A stretch of DNA of 41,973 nucleotides. Source: an uncultured Scytonema sp. Lineage in GTDB: Bacteria; Cyanobacteriota; Cyanobacteriia; Cyanobacteriales; Nostocaceae. The notes below the pieces were generated by a model that saw nothing but the letters and a program-made list of their open reading frames with translations, was not told the DNA's origin and did not search any database. The stretch spans positions 1 through 41,973 of the forward strand of contig CALMVQ010000211.1 of assembly GCA_937873135.1 (NCBI GenBank). The letters are read 5' to 3'. The position numbers and the translations under genes are program-made. Below, in pieces: positions 32,569-40,801 of the stretch (within the stretch, counting starts at the first letter, position 1; the number at the start of each line of letters is the position of its first letter).

Positions 32569-33267
32569 GTGGAAATTATCTCTGGGGATCAACAAAATCC
32601 AAGTCAAGCTGAAGCTGGTGATACTGAACGTTGGGCTTCATTAGTTGGCGGTGGGGCAATGGTGTTGATGGGTTTGAAGCAGCGCTCTCTGAGAGGAGTT
32701 TTAATGGCTTTGGCTGGTGGTGGCCTCATTTATCAAGGAGCAAAGAAACAAAGTACAATCAACCAAGTGCAAGAAGCAATGGGTATAAATCAGTCTATTA
32801 AAGTGGAAAAGACGTTAACAATTAACAAGCCTGCCAATGAACTTTATGACTTTTGGCATGACTTTGAGAATTTACCAAAATTCATGAAACATCTCAAATC
32901 CGTGAGTGTACATAATCAAAAGCGCTCTCACTGGGTTGCTACTGCTCCGTTAGGCGCGAGTGTTGAATGGGATGCTGATATTATTGAAGAACGAGAAAAT
33001 GAGTTTATTTCTTGGGCTTCGGTAGAAGGAGCAGATGTTGATAACTCTGGTTTTATCCGCTTTAAAAAAGCACCTGCTGATCGTGGCACAGAAGTAAAAG
33101 TTGTTCTAGAGTATAATCCTCCTGGCGGAGCTTTAGCTGCTGTTTTTGCTAAGCTATTCGGGGAAGAACCAGAACAACAAATAGGTGATGATTTACGCCG
33201 TTTCAAAATGTTGATGGAAGCGGGTGAAATTGCCACAACTGAAGGACAAGCTAGAGGCAATGATTAA
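32569..33267 (+). CDS. SRPBCC-fold (cyclase/dehydrase-like) protein with membrane-associated N-terminus
   Basis: A 232-residue protein. Residues 20-60 (RWASLVGGGAMVLMGLKQRS, then VLMALAGGGLIYQG) form a glycine-rich hydrophobic hairpin like that of DUF2892 proteins. Residues about 78-225 form an SRPBCC/START-like domain, with VEKTLTINKPANELYDFWHD, NLPKFMKHLKSVS, VEWDADIIEERENEFISWAS and RGTEVKVVLEYNPPGG. The GTG start at 32569 has AGGA upstream. Proteins of this type are common next to stress genes in cyanobacteria and other bacteria; their ligand is unknown. Confidence 0.85.
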   Translation: MEIISGDQQNPSQAEAGDTERWASLVGGGAMVLMGLKQRSLRGVLMALAGGGLIYQGAKKQSTINQVQEAMGINQSIKVEKTLTINKPANELYDFWHDFENLPKFMKHLKSVSVHNQKRSHWVATAPLGASVEWDADIIEERENEFISWASVEGADVDNSGFIRFKKAPADRGTEVKVVLEYNPPGGALAAVFAKLFGEEPEQQIGDDLRRFKMLMEAGEIATTEGQARGND

Positions 33268-33930
33268 TTGTTAATAGTTGATTGCTAATAGCAATACGCC
33301 ACTCAACAACTAACAATTAACAAATATAGCAATCCTAAATCATTTGTAAAATCCTCTCTCTTTCTTTTCTTGGCGTTCTTCTCCCAAGGGGAGACGCTGC
33401 GCGAAGGCGTCTTCTCTGCGAGACGCTGCGCGAAGGCGGTTTATTCCACAAATAATTTTCACAACTCATTTAGGAACGCTATATGTAAGTAGGTGAGCGA
33501 AAATAAAACGAAAATGGTTTGTTGCTGTTAAGAGCGCTAAAGCGCTACGAGCCAATTTCAGAGATTTTATATTTCGTTATCTAGTTGTAAATTTTCTCGC
33601 ATACCTACTTACTCTTTAGATTTGTGGATAAATACTTATAAGTGCTGACTTTAATAAAGCCTTAATCTGAATAGAGTAAATATTCTCTAGAAATATCTAC
33701 TTATTTTACTAGGTTATGCTTTAAAATGTAAAATTGCTCCCCCCCATGTATTTGCCCATCGTTTACGACGTTCAAAAGAGGGATAGCATGGTTTTGAGAT
33801 TTTTCAGCAGAAAAGATATAATTGCAAATCTGTCGAAACCATGAAAAGATTTAAGAGTTAGGAGTTATGAGTAGAAAACTTGAAATTCATATCTTCTAAT
33901 CTTAATAAAAAGCAAAATCGGAGGACTTGT
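33268..33930. other. Intergenic region with a MITE
   Basis: It holds the element at 33324-33484, a REP-like AAGAGCGCTAAAGCGCTACG near 33531 and AT-rich DNA. No gene is seen before the ATG at 33931. Confidence 0.5.
33324..33484. mobile_element. MITE-like element with ATATAGCAATCCTAAAT ends
   Basis: ATATAGCAATCCTAAATCAT (33324-33343) and, in inverse, ATATAGCGTTCCTAAATGAG (33484 back to 33465) form imperfect terminal repeats of about 24 bp. The interior contains two direct copies of GAGACGCTGCGCGAAGGCG (about 33391 and 33420). The ends resemble those at 25501-25605 and the single ends near 3050 and 5892. Confidence 0.65.
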
Positions 33931-34452
33931 ATGAAAGTGATTTCTTGGTTGAAAAATATACGTGTGCGTCAGATACTGACAGTATTTCTTGTTGGATTGA
34001 CTGTTTTCGTTATGCAAGCTTTTGGTGGTAATGCACTACAAGCACAAGCAGATAATACTGTAGAAAGCCCACAAGGTACCTATTATAAGGGAACACCAGA
34101 TGGAGGTGAAGTTAGATCAGACAATACAAATAACGAAATATTTCAGAAAACCAAAGCAAACCTGAAATCAACAGCAGATTCTGTTAAAGAAAACTTGAAG
34201 ACTGATAAATTGAAAACACCAGAAGCGACTGACTATAAAGCAGAACCTGGTAAAGTTAGTCTCAATAACGAAAATAAGCCAGTGGAAGAAGCAAAAAACG
34301 GTCTAGAAAAACTGGCTGAAACGATCACAGAAAAACTCAATCTTAACGAGGAAGCCCCTCGCAGTACAAAAGAGTTCTTAAACGAAACGGAAAAAACCGT
34401 TGAAAAAGCAGTTGAGCCTGTAACAGGAACCAGAAAAGGATATTACAACTAG
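33931..34452 (+). CDS. Exported Lys/Glu-rich protein, low-temperature-induced-like
   Basis: A 173-residue protein with a signal or anchor segment at about residues 14-36 (ILTVFLVGLTVFVMQAFGGN) and a charged, low-complexity mature part rich in Lys, Glu, Thr and Asn. The mature part has helical amphipathic stretches (KTKANLKSTADSVKENLK, GLEKLAETITEKLNLNEE) that recall LEA-like and cyanobacterial low-temperature-induced proteins. GGAGG lies six bases before the ATG, so I prefer this start over one at 33880. It probably acts in the periplasm under stress; this is inferred from composition. Confidence 0.65.
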   Translation: MKVISWLKNIRVRQILTVFLVGLTVFVMQAFGGNALQAQADNTVESPQGTYYKGTPDGGEVRSDNTNNEIFQKTKANLKSTADSVKENLKTDKLKTPEATDYKAEPGKVSLNNENKPVEEAKNGLEKLAETITEKLNLNEEAPRSTKEFLNETEKTVEKAVEPVTGTRKGYYN

Positions 34453-34590
34453 AAAGAGTGGAGATTGAGGAGTGAGGAATTTTTAAATTTTCACTCCTCA
34501 CTCTTAACTCCTAATAGTGAAGCTGCACACTACTATATTTACCCCTCCTAACCTTCCCAAAGCATTGGGTAGGCTAGGAGGTGGTGCCGT

Positions 34591-35325
34591 ATGTTCGTAA
34601 TTACTCATAGTATTCTTGATAAAGCCAGCACCTCACGGCTACAGAATTTTAGACATAAAATTATTTTGAATACAGACTTTATGCCGCTTAAACCGAACCA
34701 ACGCACGAAGGTAGATGATACAGACGATAATCTCTTTTATACATCGCCTCGTTTTGTCACACATGTAGACGAGGGTTTTATTCAACAGTTGACTGATTTA
34801 TATCGTCAGCGTCTCAAACCCAACACCCGCATCTTCGATATGATGAGTAGCTGGGTTTCTCACCTACCAGAGGAGATGCAGTTTGAGCATGTTGAGGGAC
34901 ACGGACTTAATGCTGCTGAACTAGCACGCAATCCTCGTTTGAATCATTATTTCGTGCAAAACCTCAACGCAAATCTTCAGTTACCTCTTTTAGATGAAGA
35001 TTTTGATGCCGTTCTCAATTGCGTTTCCGTGCAGTATTTACAATATCCAGAAGCAATATTTTCCGAAATTCATCGCATACTCAAACCGGGTGGCATCGCA
35101 ATCATCAGCTTTTCTCACCGAATGTTTTTTCAAAAGGCGATTAGTGCTTGGCGAGAGGGATCGGAAGCGCGGAGAGCTGAATTAGTCAAAAGTTACTTCT
35201 CTTGTGTACCCGGATTTAGTACCCCGGAAACGATCGCTTGTAAATCAACTGCTCCCAATTTCTTGCAATGGCTAGGTGCAGCTGGAGGAGATCCATTTTA
35301 TGCTGTTATAGCTTACCGTAGTTAA
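34591..35325 (+). CDS. Class I SAM-dependent methyltransferase-like protein
   Basis: A 244-residue protein. The core begins FYTSPRFVTHVDEGFIQQLT, then TRIFDMMSSWVSHLPEEM where motif I would be, FDAVLNCVSVQYLQYPEAIF (motif IV region) and EIHRILKPGGIAIISFSHRM (post-motif). The post-motif LKPGG is typical of methyltransferase_11 enzymes. The usual glycine-rich motif I (GxGxG) is replaced by DMMSSW, so SAM binding is uncertain. An AGGAGG lies nine bases before the ATG at 34591. The ATG at 34681 (MPLKPNQRTK) would give a more family-like N-terminus and is the alternative start. Substrate unknown. Confidence 0.75.
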   Translation: MFVITHSILDKASTSRLQNFRHKIILNTDFMPLKPNQRTKVDDTDDNLFYTSPRFVTHVDEGFIQQLTDLYRQRLKPNTRIFDMMSSWVSHLPEEMQFEHVEGHGLNAAELARNPRLNHYFVQNLNANLQLPLLDEDFDAVLNCVSVQYLQYPEAIFSEIHRILKPGGIAIISFSHRMFFQKAISAWREGSEARRAELVKSYFSCVPGFSTPETIACKSTAPNFLQWLGAAGGDPFYAVIAYRS

Positions 35326-35438
35326 TGAGGAGTTAAGAGTAGGGTAGATCTTGTAGGAGTCACTCCTTAGTTTCAATGATTTGTCACTCTTAACTCGATA
35401 TTTAGTCAACAGTCTTCTAGCATAAGGAGGAGCCTGAC

Positions 35439-35975
35439 ATGATTTTTCCCCGTTTCCGTAAGATTTTCCCGACTTTATTGTTATGTTTGTTACTCTTTAC
35501 GACTGCCTGTTCTCCGAAAACTCCAGGACGGTTTGATCAAGCGCAACAGCAAAGCACTCAGCAAAAAAGCGGTCAAGCAGTTGCTCGTGACGCAACTCAA
35601 GGTAGTGAGTTCAACAAATTCTTCCCAAAGCCCCAGGATGGGGTCGAGCGCGTTTATACTCAGGAGAAGAAAGGTTTTGCTGAAGCCAAGTTGAAAAAAA
35701 GTGGCACAGACTTAGCTGTTATTTCAATTAATGATACAGAAGCAGTTAAAGGCCCCACCAACCCAGCGACGAAATTTCAAGCCAGTACTCAGACAATAGC
35801 CGGATATCCATCTGTAACCCAAGGCGCTAACGGTACTGCTCTTTTAGTTGCGAATCGCTATCAAGTAAAAGTGCAATCTCGTAATCCGTCATTCACAGCT
35901 AGCGATCGCCAAGCTTGGTTGGAGAAGTTTAACCTTAGTGGTTTAGCGCAACTCGCGAAAATAGCGGAGAAATAA
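35439..35975 (+). CDS. Lipoprotein of unknown function
   Basis: A 178-residue exported lipoprotein. The signal peptide ends in LFTTAC with Cys24 as anchor, followed by a polar Gln/Ser-rich linker and a compact domain of about 110 residues (GSEFNKFFPKPQDGVERVYT through SDRQAWLEKFNLSGLAQLAK). The layout resembles small cyanobacterial lipoproteins of unknown function. AAGGAGGAG precedes the ATG. It follows the methyltransferase-like gene by 113 bp. Confidence 0.72.
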   Translation: MIFPRFRKIFPTLLLCLLLFTTACSPKTPGRFDQAQQQSTQQKSGQAVARDATQGSEFNKFFPKPQDGVERVYTQEKKGFAEAKLKKSGTDLAVISINDTEAVKGPTNPATKFQASTQTIAGYPSVTQGANGTALLVANRYQVKVQSRNPSFTASDRQAWLEKFNLSGLAQLAKIAEK

Positions 35976-36196
35976 CAGTAAAATTCAGCCGTCAGCTATC
36001 AGCTATCAGTATGCATGAACTGTCAAAACTACAGTTATATGACCTTTTTCTACACAATTTGTGAGCATAGCTGATTCATAATCGCTGATTGCTAAATACT
36101 TACTCTTTTATCTGTTCAATGGTTGCTGTTAAGACGTACTATGGTGCGTCTTTTTGGAATGAATCGATTTAACCTAAGAAGTATTAGGAGATTATT

Positions 36197-37084
36197 GTGA
36201 GCAAATCAATTTTCGAGTTGGTGGATGAACTACCAACCAATAACTTGACTGTTTCTGCATTGCGATCGCTCGATTTTATCGCTCCTGGCGAGTGGCAAAA
36301 CGTGGTTGGCTTTGTGAACACAATTAAAGTCGTAACTGGTGAAACTGACGAAGATTTCATTCAGCAAATTGGCGACAGAGCAGTTTATCTCTACAATGAT
36401 CGTTCTCAGGGATATCAAAGAGCCATGTGGCTTTATCAAACAGTTGATAGTACAGATAAAGCACTGGGGGCAGCGGCTTTAGCTAATAAAGTTGGAGAGA
36501 AAATTCCTCTTTTAGGTTTTTTAAATAAGGTGACTCCTAAAGCCGAGAAAGCACAAACCATTGACTTATGCCTGAAACTTGTCGCTGAGTTAGTCGCCTT
36601 CTGCCAAATTAACGGTATTCCCGGAGACAGCATTGGGGATTTTGTTGGGGCTTTAGGTGAATATAGCGGCGAGTCTTTCATACGTATGGCAGCACTAGTT
36701 AGCTTTGATGGTTTGATCCCTTTAGGTTCGGGATTTATCGACAAAGCTTTATCTTGGATTAGTCAGACAACTCCACAAGAGTTAGAAAAAAACTCAACCT
36801 TCCAGAATATAAGAAACGACATTCCCGGTCAAGATTCTGGTAGTAAACTGAATTTTATTGGCGAAAGCTTTAACTCAGTGACAGGCTGGATGGGTAGCCT
36901 CGTTTCCTCCAAAGATTTAAATCCACAAAAAGTTGCAAATAACTTGCAACTTTTTGTGGACTTTGCCGGTGACAAGCTGGATTACCTTGCAGCGCTTTTG
37001 GATGTATCCACAAATTACTACGAACATACAGGTACGCAGACTTTGGCACGTCGTTTAATCGAACGAGCTGTAGCTGAAATTTAG
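36197..37084 (+). CDS. Conserved-type protein of unknown function
   Basis: A 295-residue soluble, mostly helical protein without recognised domain. It has no signal peptide. Segments such as ERAVAEI at the C-terminus and FIRMAALVSFDGLIPLGSGF in the middle look like a packed helical fold. The GTG start is supported by TAGGAGA seven bases upstream. The coding sequence contains an unusual perfect 17-bp inverted repeat (36922-36960) that encodes NPQKVANNLQLFVDF without breaking the frame. Confidence 0.68.
   Translation: MSKSIFELVDELPTNNLTVSALRSLDFIAPGEWQNVVGFVNTIKVVTGETDEDFIQQIGDRAVYLYNDRSQGYQRAMWLYQTVDSTDKALGAAALANKVGEKIPLLGFLNKVTPKAEKAQTIDLCLKLVAELVAFCQINGIPGDSIGDFVGALGEYSGESFIRMAALVSFDGLIPLGSGFIDKALSWISQTTPQELEKNSTFQNIRNDIPGQDSGSKLNFIGESFNSVTGWMGSLVSSKDLNPQKVANNLQLFVDFAGDKLDYLAALLDVSTNYYEHTGTQTLARRLIERAVAEI
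36922..36960. repeat. Perfect 17-bp inverted repeat inside a coding sequence
   Basis: TCCACAAAAAGTTGCAA (36922-36938) and TTGCAACTTTTTGTGGA (36944-36960) are exact complements around ATAAC. The stem would be very stable in the mRNA, 120 bp before the stop codon. Confidence 0.85.
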
Positions 37085-37455
37085 CTTGCAAAAGTAAGAT
37101 AAGCATTTAGCACTTAGCACTTAGCACTCAGCTACGAACGAAATAGACATCTCTAGAATTTAGATTTTAGTCAAGGTAGCAAAAAACCGAACAAACTCAT
37201 TTTCACCAGATGTCTGATTGTATCAAATAAAAATCATGCAACCTGAGATCTGCTAGCTAATGGCTAAATGCTTACAAAGAAGTCTTTTTTTGATGAATGT
37301 TCCAAAATCAATTTAAAAAGTAAAAAGAGAATCCCCATAAATAAATACGCGGAGATTTCAACCATGACGCGAAGCGAGCCTACCAGAAGATTCTGTTCGG
37401 CAGACTTCGGGCGAAGCTCTGGGGACGGAAGCTTCCGCCCCCAAGACTTCGCGCC
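37085..37455. other. Intergenic region with STRR-like units
   Basis: CATTTAG, CACTTAG and CACTCAG units lie at 37106-37130, of the same kind as in rnpB. Near 37370-37450 is GC-rich repeat DNA (GACGCGAAGCGAGCC and inverted CTTCGGGCGAAG). No gene is called; the short plus-strand frame at 37268-37459 has repeat-like composition. Confidence 0.45.
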
Positions 37456-37851
37456 TTGAAACTTGCTGCACTTTACAAGGAAACAAATCTTGATTTTTTT
37501 CCCTCAATAAATAATGGTGCCTTTGAACCGATTTTATTCCAAGGTGTCAAGCCGTTATTGATTAAGGCAACAGGACATGGAACCCGTCAATCATGTCGCA
37601 CAGACAAATACGGATTTCCTAGTCGCCATTGTGCTAGAGAGAAAGTTCATTTCGGTTTCCAGACGGGTGACATCGTTAAAGCTACTGTCACTACTGGCAA
37701 AAAAATTGGAACTTATGCAGGTAGAATCGCAACCCGTGCAACTGGTAGCTTTAACATCTCAACTAAAAATGGGTTAATTCAAGGAATTTCGTATCGTGTT
37801 TGCAAAATTATTCATCGCAAAGATGGATATGGATATGGATATGCTTGTTAA
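37456..37851 (+). pseudogene. C-terminal remnant of an IscB-type (RRXRR/HNH) RNA-guided nuclease
   Basis: The frame (TTG at 37456, no convincing start) contains VKPLLIKATGHGTRQSCRTD, KYGFPSRHCAREKVHFGFQT, GDIVKATVTTGKKIGTYAGR and ATGSFNISTKNGLIQGISYR, ending IIHRKDGYGYGYAC. This is the characteristic C-terminal region (after RuvC III, TAM-interacting part) of IscB proteins, the IS200/IS605-associated ancestors of Cas9. The PLMP/RRXRR start, bridge helix, RuvC parts and HNH domain are all absent upstream; matching sequence begins at roughly 37530. The omega-RNA, normally encoded 5' of iscB, would have been lost too. I see no transposase. Non-functional. Confidence 0.75.
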
Positions 37852-37944
37852 AACAAGCGTTCGTTTTTCCAAGTAAGGGTTAAAACCACACGGTTTCCAA
37901 ACGTATCGGAGATTTTTAGATGAAGGCACGGCAATACCATACCT

Positions 37945-38706
37945 TCATCTCGATAAATTTAGATTCGCTACAATCGCTGATAAGTGCGGTTCAAAACTTT
38001 GAAAACTGTCAAGTGTCTCAAACTTACCTGTTCCTCTTGTTGAGTCAAAAGCAGTGGTAATTACATAAAGAGCAGTGCCGTCGAAGGCAACATAGCCTGT
38101 GTATTTTTCTTTGACTTCATCTTGTTGCTTTTCCTCAAATCCGTAATGCATTCCCCGAAGCTTACCAACAAGTGCATTTTGTGGGAGTTGTAGTGAGAAA
38201 GTAACGTTCTCACCAGAGGTAACTTGACTATCTTTAGATAAAACCATGTAACGATCTGTAATCCAAGCTTTTAGTGCTGTAGATATTTGAGATTGGTACT
38301 TCTGATTTTGGTAGTCTTGGTTTGCATCTAATGGGATGCCAGCAGATTTTAGCATTTTTTGAAAATCTGCTTGCTGTCCAAGCGGGTACACTCCCATTTC
38401 CACTGTACCCAAAAGTTTTCCTTTAGAGGAGACGCACAATAGGGAGCCATTTTCTTTGCAAGCCGCAACCTGCCACTCAGGAGGTGCAACAGTTTTGCCA
38501 AGTATACTCTTCCAGACATTGCCCTCGCTCAAATGAGAGTTTGTCGAGGCAGTCATGGAAACCTGTGTTCGATTAGCGTTACTTTCTATAACTGGCTGAT
38601 GCTGCACGTTACTGAATAAAGAAAAGTGAGGAAAAGCAAATTTTACTACCGGAGGTGCTAATGCCAGCAGTATCATACCAAGTAAAACATGATAAAGACG
38701 CAACAT
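37945..38706 (-). CDS. Exported protein of unknown function
   Basis: A 253-residue protein with an N-terminal signal or anchor helix (VLLGMILLALAPPVVKFAF, about residues 6-25) and a periplasmic domain. It includes WQVAACKENGSLLCVSSKGK (two Cys), then MGVYPLGQQADFQKMLKSAG and YTGYVAFDGTALYVITTAFD. No known domain is recognised. The frame is open to a GTG at 38781; the ATG at 38704-38706 is preferred because AGGA is just upstream and the hydrophobic segment then lies close to the N-terminus. The gene faces the IscB remnant. Confidence 0.62.
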   Translation of the reverse strand: MLRLYHVLLGMILLALAPPVVKFAFPHFSLFSNVQHQPVIESNANRTQVSMTASTNSHLSEGNVWKSILGKTVAPPEWQVAACKENGSLLCVSSKGKLLGTVEMGVYPLGQQADFQKMLKSAGIPLDANQDYQNQKYQSQISTALKAWITDRYMVLSKDSQVTSGENVTFSLQLPQNALVGKLRGMHYGFEEKQQDEVKEKYTGYVAFDGTALYVITTAFDSTRGTGKFETLDSFQSFEPHLSAIVANLNLSR

Positions 38707-39075
38707 TTTTCCTAAGATTTTCCGTACTTTTAAGACTGCGGAGTGACTAAGAAAGAACTTAGAACTCACAACCTCTCTCACGGGTGTATGAGTGAATCAA
38801 AAAGATTGTAACTCACAGATCAGATTTGCATGGTGATTTAATTAACCTCTAGATCGAAGCTTTTTTGATTTAACACTCTTCATAAATTGAGCCAATGACT
38901 ATAAAGTAGCCCAAAACATTAAATAATCTGACTACGAATACAAATTACTAACGATCTTCGCAAAAGTAATTTTCCCCTACATCTGTATTATCCGGTAAGC
39001 CACAAGTCTCGAGAACTACTTCCAGATATTTTGACATCTCCCCATACCTAAAGGCAAAGGGGATACCGAAGAGTT
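38707..39075. other. Intergenic region, no gene seen
   Basis: AT-rich DNA upstream of the exported-protein gene. The first 75 bases could be its N-terminal extension if the GTG at 38781 is used. Near 39058-39101, GGATACCGAAGAG and CTCTTCGGTATCC form a 13-bp inverted repeat, overlapping the end of the coding remnant. Confidence 0.45.
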
Positions 39076-39279
39076 TTAGCCGTATCTCTTCGGTATCCGA
39101 CTGTCGGGCAACTGATATTCACTTAGACCAGATAAATCTAATTGAATACTGATTGTCTCATAGGCGGGTGAGGGTACTCCTTGCACTTTGGCAACGATGA
39201 CTTCCAAGGCATAACTTTCCCACAGTCCTTGGCAAGGTGTCTTTTTATTTGGTGGGAAGACAAGTCCCGCTCGGGCTTA
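39076..39279 (-). pseudogene. Unidentified coding remnant
   Basis: On the minus strand about 67 codons are open without a start codon, ending at TAA (39076-39078). The product reads ARAGLVFPPNKKTPCQGLWE, SYALEVIVAKVQGVPSPAYE and TISIQLDLSGLSEYQLPDSR. The composition and alternating hydrophobic pattern are protein-like, in contrast to surrounding DNA, so this looks like a fragment of a lost gene. I cannot name the family. The end of the frame lies in the 13-bp inverted repeat at 39058-39101. Confidence 0.4.
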
Positions 39280-39377
39280 CCCCATGCCTAAAGTTAGGGG
39301 CTTGCGCCCGATGATTTTCGGTCAGTCGTCTAATAACAAATACGGAGGCAAATAGTTACAAGCGAAAAACTTTTTTT

Positions 39378-39575
39378 TTATTTATAGCCAGTCGTTTGCT
39401 GTCTATAACGTTGTTTTTGTCTGGCAACAGCTTTACGCTTTTCTTTCTCTATTGGAGTTTCAAAGTGACGCTTTTTTCTCATGTCTTGAAAAATTCCAGC
39501 CCGAGAAACTTGGCGCTTAAATCTTCGCAAAGCTGACTCAATTTCTTCGTGATCTCGCAAAACTACTTGCGTCAT
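39378..39575 (-). CDS. rpsU: 30S ribosomal protein S21
   Basis: A 65-residue basic ribosomal protein that binds the small subunit near the 3' end of 16S rRNA and helps initiation. [40 protein letters not shown] and [20 protein letters not shown] are the full S21 pattern. The open frame reaches 39629, but the ATG at 39573-39575 has AGGAA eight bases upstream and gives the correct S21 N-terminus. It stands alone. Cyanobacteria commonly have more than one rpsU, so others may exist. Confidence 0.95.
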   Translation of the reverse strand: MTQVVLRDHEEIESALRRFKRQVSRAGIFQDMRKKRHFETPIEKEKRKAVARQKQRYRQQTTGYK

Positions 39576-39838
39576 TCTCGTTCTTCCTAATCTGGATGTA
39601 CACTTGAAAGCTAAAGAAAAAACCATCAACCAGAGTCGAAGCTTTACTTTTATTTAAAGGATTGGATAAATCTAAGCTAACGCTTTTTACCTGCTTTTTT
39701 TTTAAATATATTTTTTAGTTATATCATACCATATTTATTTTTTTAAGTCAAGCTGAGTTTGAATTGTTGTGCCATTACCATCGACTACCTCCTTTACTGG
39801 AACCTGAGTTCGATATAAAAATATCTCCAGTTCCGGAC

Positions 39839-39868
39839 GTAGGGGCGCTCCGGCCGGAGCGCCCCTAC
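39839..39868. repeat. Perfect 30-bp GC-rich palindrome
   Basis: GTAGGGGCGCTCCGG is followed directly by its exact reverse complement CCGGAGCGCCCCTAC, with no spacer. It can extrude as a cruciform or, in RNA, form a hairpin with a minimal loop. GTAGGGGCG-type repeats are common between genes in cyanobacteria. It is about 260 bp upstream of the rpsU start. Confidence 0.75.
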
Positions 39869-40340
39869 CAAGGATTTCAAAAAACGCATAATTAATTAAT
39901 TTTCGGAGATGTCTATTGTAATATTTGCGGGATTTGGGTTAAAGCTCATTTGACCAAGAACGGGGTGTCGGGTGTGGGGGAAGATAAAACAACCACACCC
40001 CGTCAAGGGGTACAAGCCCCTACATTTATGTATAGGGTTGCCTACACCCTACCCCCTACACCCTTTTCATGGATGTAGATTGACGCGGAGACACCGAGAC
40101 GCAGGGACAAGGGAGAAAAATCAATCCGGCAAAATAATCTTGACAGACTACTACTCAACTCTGAGGATTATACGGTATTATACTTAAAAGGCTGTATAAA
40201 ATGAGAAAAAAACACAAAAAACATAAAGTTATATTAAGATATGTTAAGAAATATTATTGAAAGTGACAATAGAAAACACTGTACTAATAAGATCATCTAA
40301 ACAGAAATAATTACCAACTTTAATTTCGTGAACAAGATAA

Positions 40341-40586
40341 TAGGACTTACGCACTATACAAATTGAATATCTTGTGTATTAACGGATAATGGTCGTTTCT
40401 GACTTGTAGGGGCTTTCCCGTACCCCTTCTCTTAAGCAAGCGTGACAAGTAGTCTCCGCTACTGAGAAGGGTACGGCTGTTCGCCTCTACAAGTCGGAAA
40501 AACTCTCTTTCGTGGAAAAATCAAAAGTTGAGGCGCTAAAAATGCGGCCAGCATATCAGACGATTTATGTCAATGCGTAAGTTCTA
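40341..40586. mobile_element. MITE-like element with TA-GGACTTACGCA ends, second copy
   Basis: TAGGACTTACGCA (40341-40353) and TGCGTAAGTTCTA (40574-40586) are inverted repeats with one mismatch. With the TA at both edges, they match the element at 5478-5821. The 246-bp interior differs and contains a GTACCCCTTCTC...GAGAAGGGTAC inverted pair (about 40420-40471). Non-coding. Confidence 0.6.
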
Positions 40587-40651
40587 GATTAATTAAAGAG
40601 CTGAGCATATATGTTGCAGCTGTAAGCGTTAAGGCTGTCCTTAGTTCTTCT

Positions 40652-40665
40652 GTAACTACTGTTAC
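40652..40665 (+). promoter_or_regulatory. NtcA-like motif upstream of the GAF-TPR gene
   Basis: GTAACTACTGTTAC fits GTA-N8-TAC, the consensus bound by the nitrogen regulator NtcA. It is 137 bp before the ATG. No clear TAN3T at the ideal spacing was found, so this is only a motif match. Confidence 0.3.
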
Positions 40666-40801
40666 TAGTCCAAAGTCATCTTAAATAGTTGACAGTTTAC
40701 TATTGCTAAACAAAAAATATTCATAAGAATATCTTATAGAGGAAAACCAAAAAATGTGCATTCCAATGTTATTTACTTTATGGGCTTTCGGAGGTTAAAA
40801 A

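Larger units (their letters stand above)
39576..40801. other. 1.2-kb intergenic region with palindrome and MITE
   Basis: No gene is supported. It holds a perfect 30-bp palindrome (39839-39868), a run of ACACCCC/GGGGTGT-type repeats (about 39960-40070), the MITE at 40341-40586 and an NtcA-like motif (40652-40665) in the leader of the GAF-TPR gene. The plus-strand frame at 39972-40187 covers repeat DNA and is not called. Confidence 0.55.

Noticed and set aside
34591-35325. Confident methyltransferase assignment with intact SAM site
   Set aside because: The usual glycine-rich motif I is missing, so I kept only a methyltransferase-like call.
37268-37459. 63-codon plus-strand open frame as the start of the IscB gene
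   Set aside because: It is in a different frame from the remnant and shows no PLMP or RRXRR motif; its second half is repeat DNA.
39972-40187. 71-codon plus-strand open frame
   Set aside because: It translates ACACCCC-type repeats and lacks a ribosome binding site.
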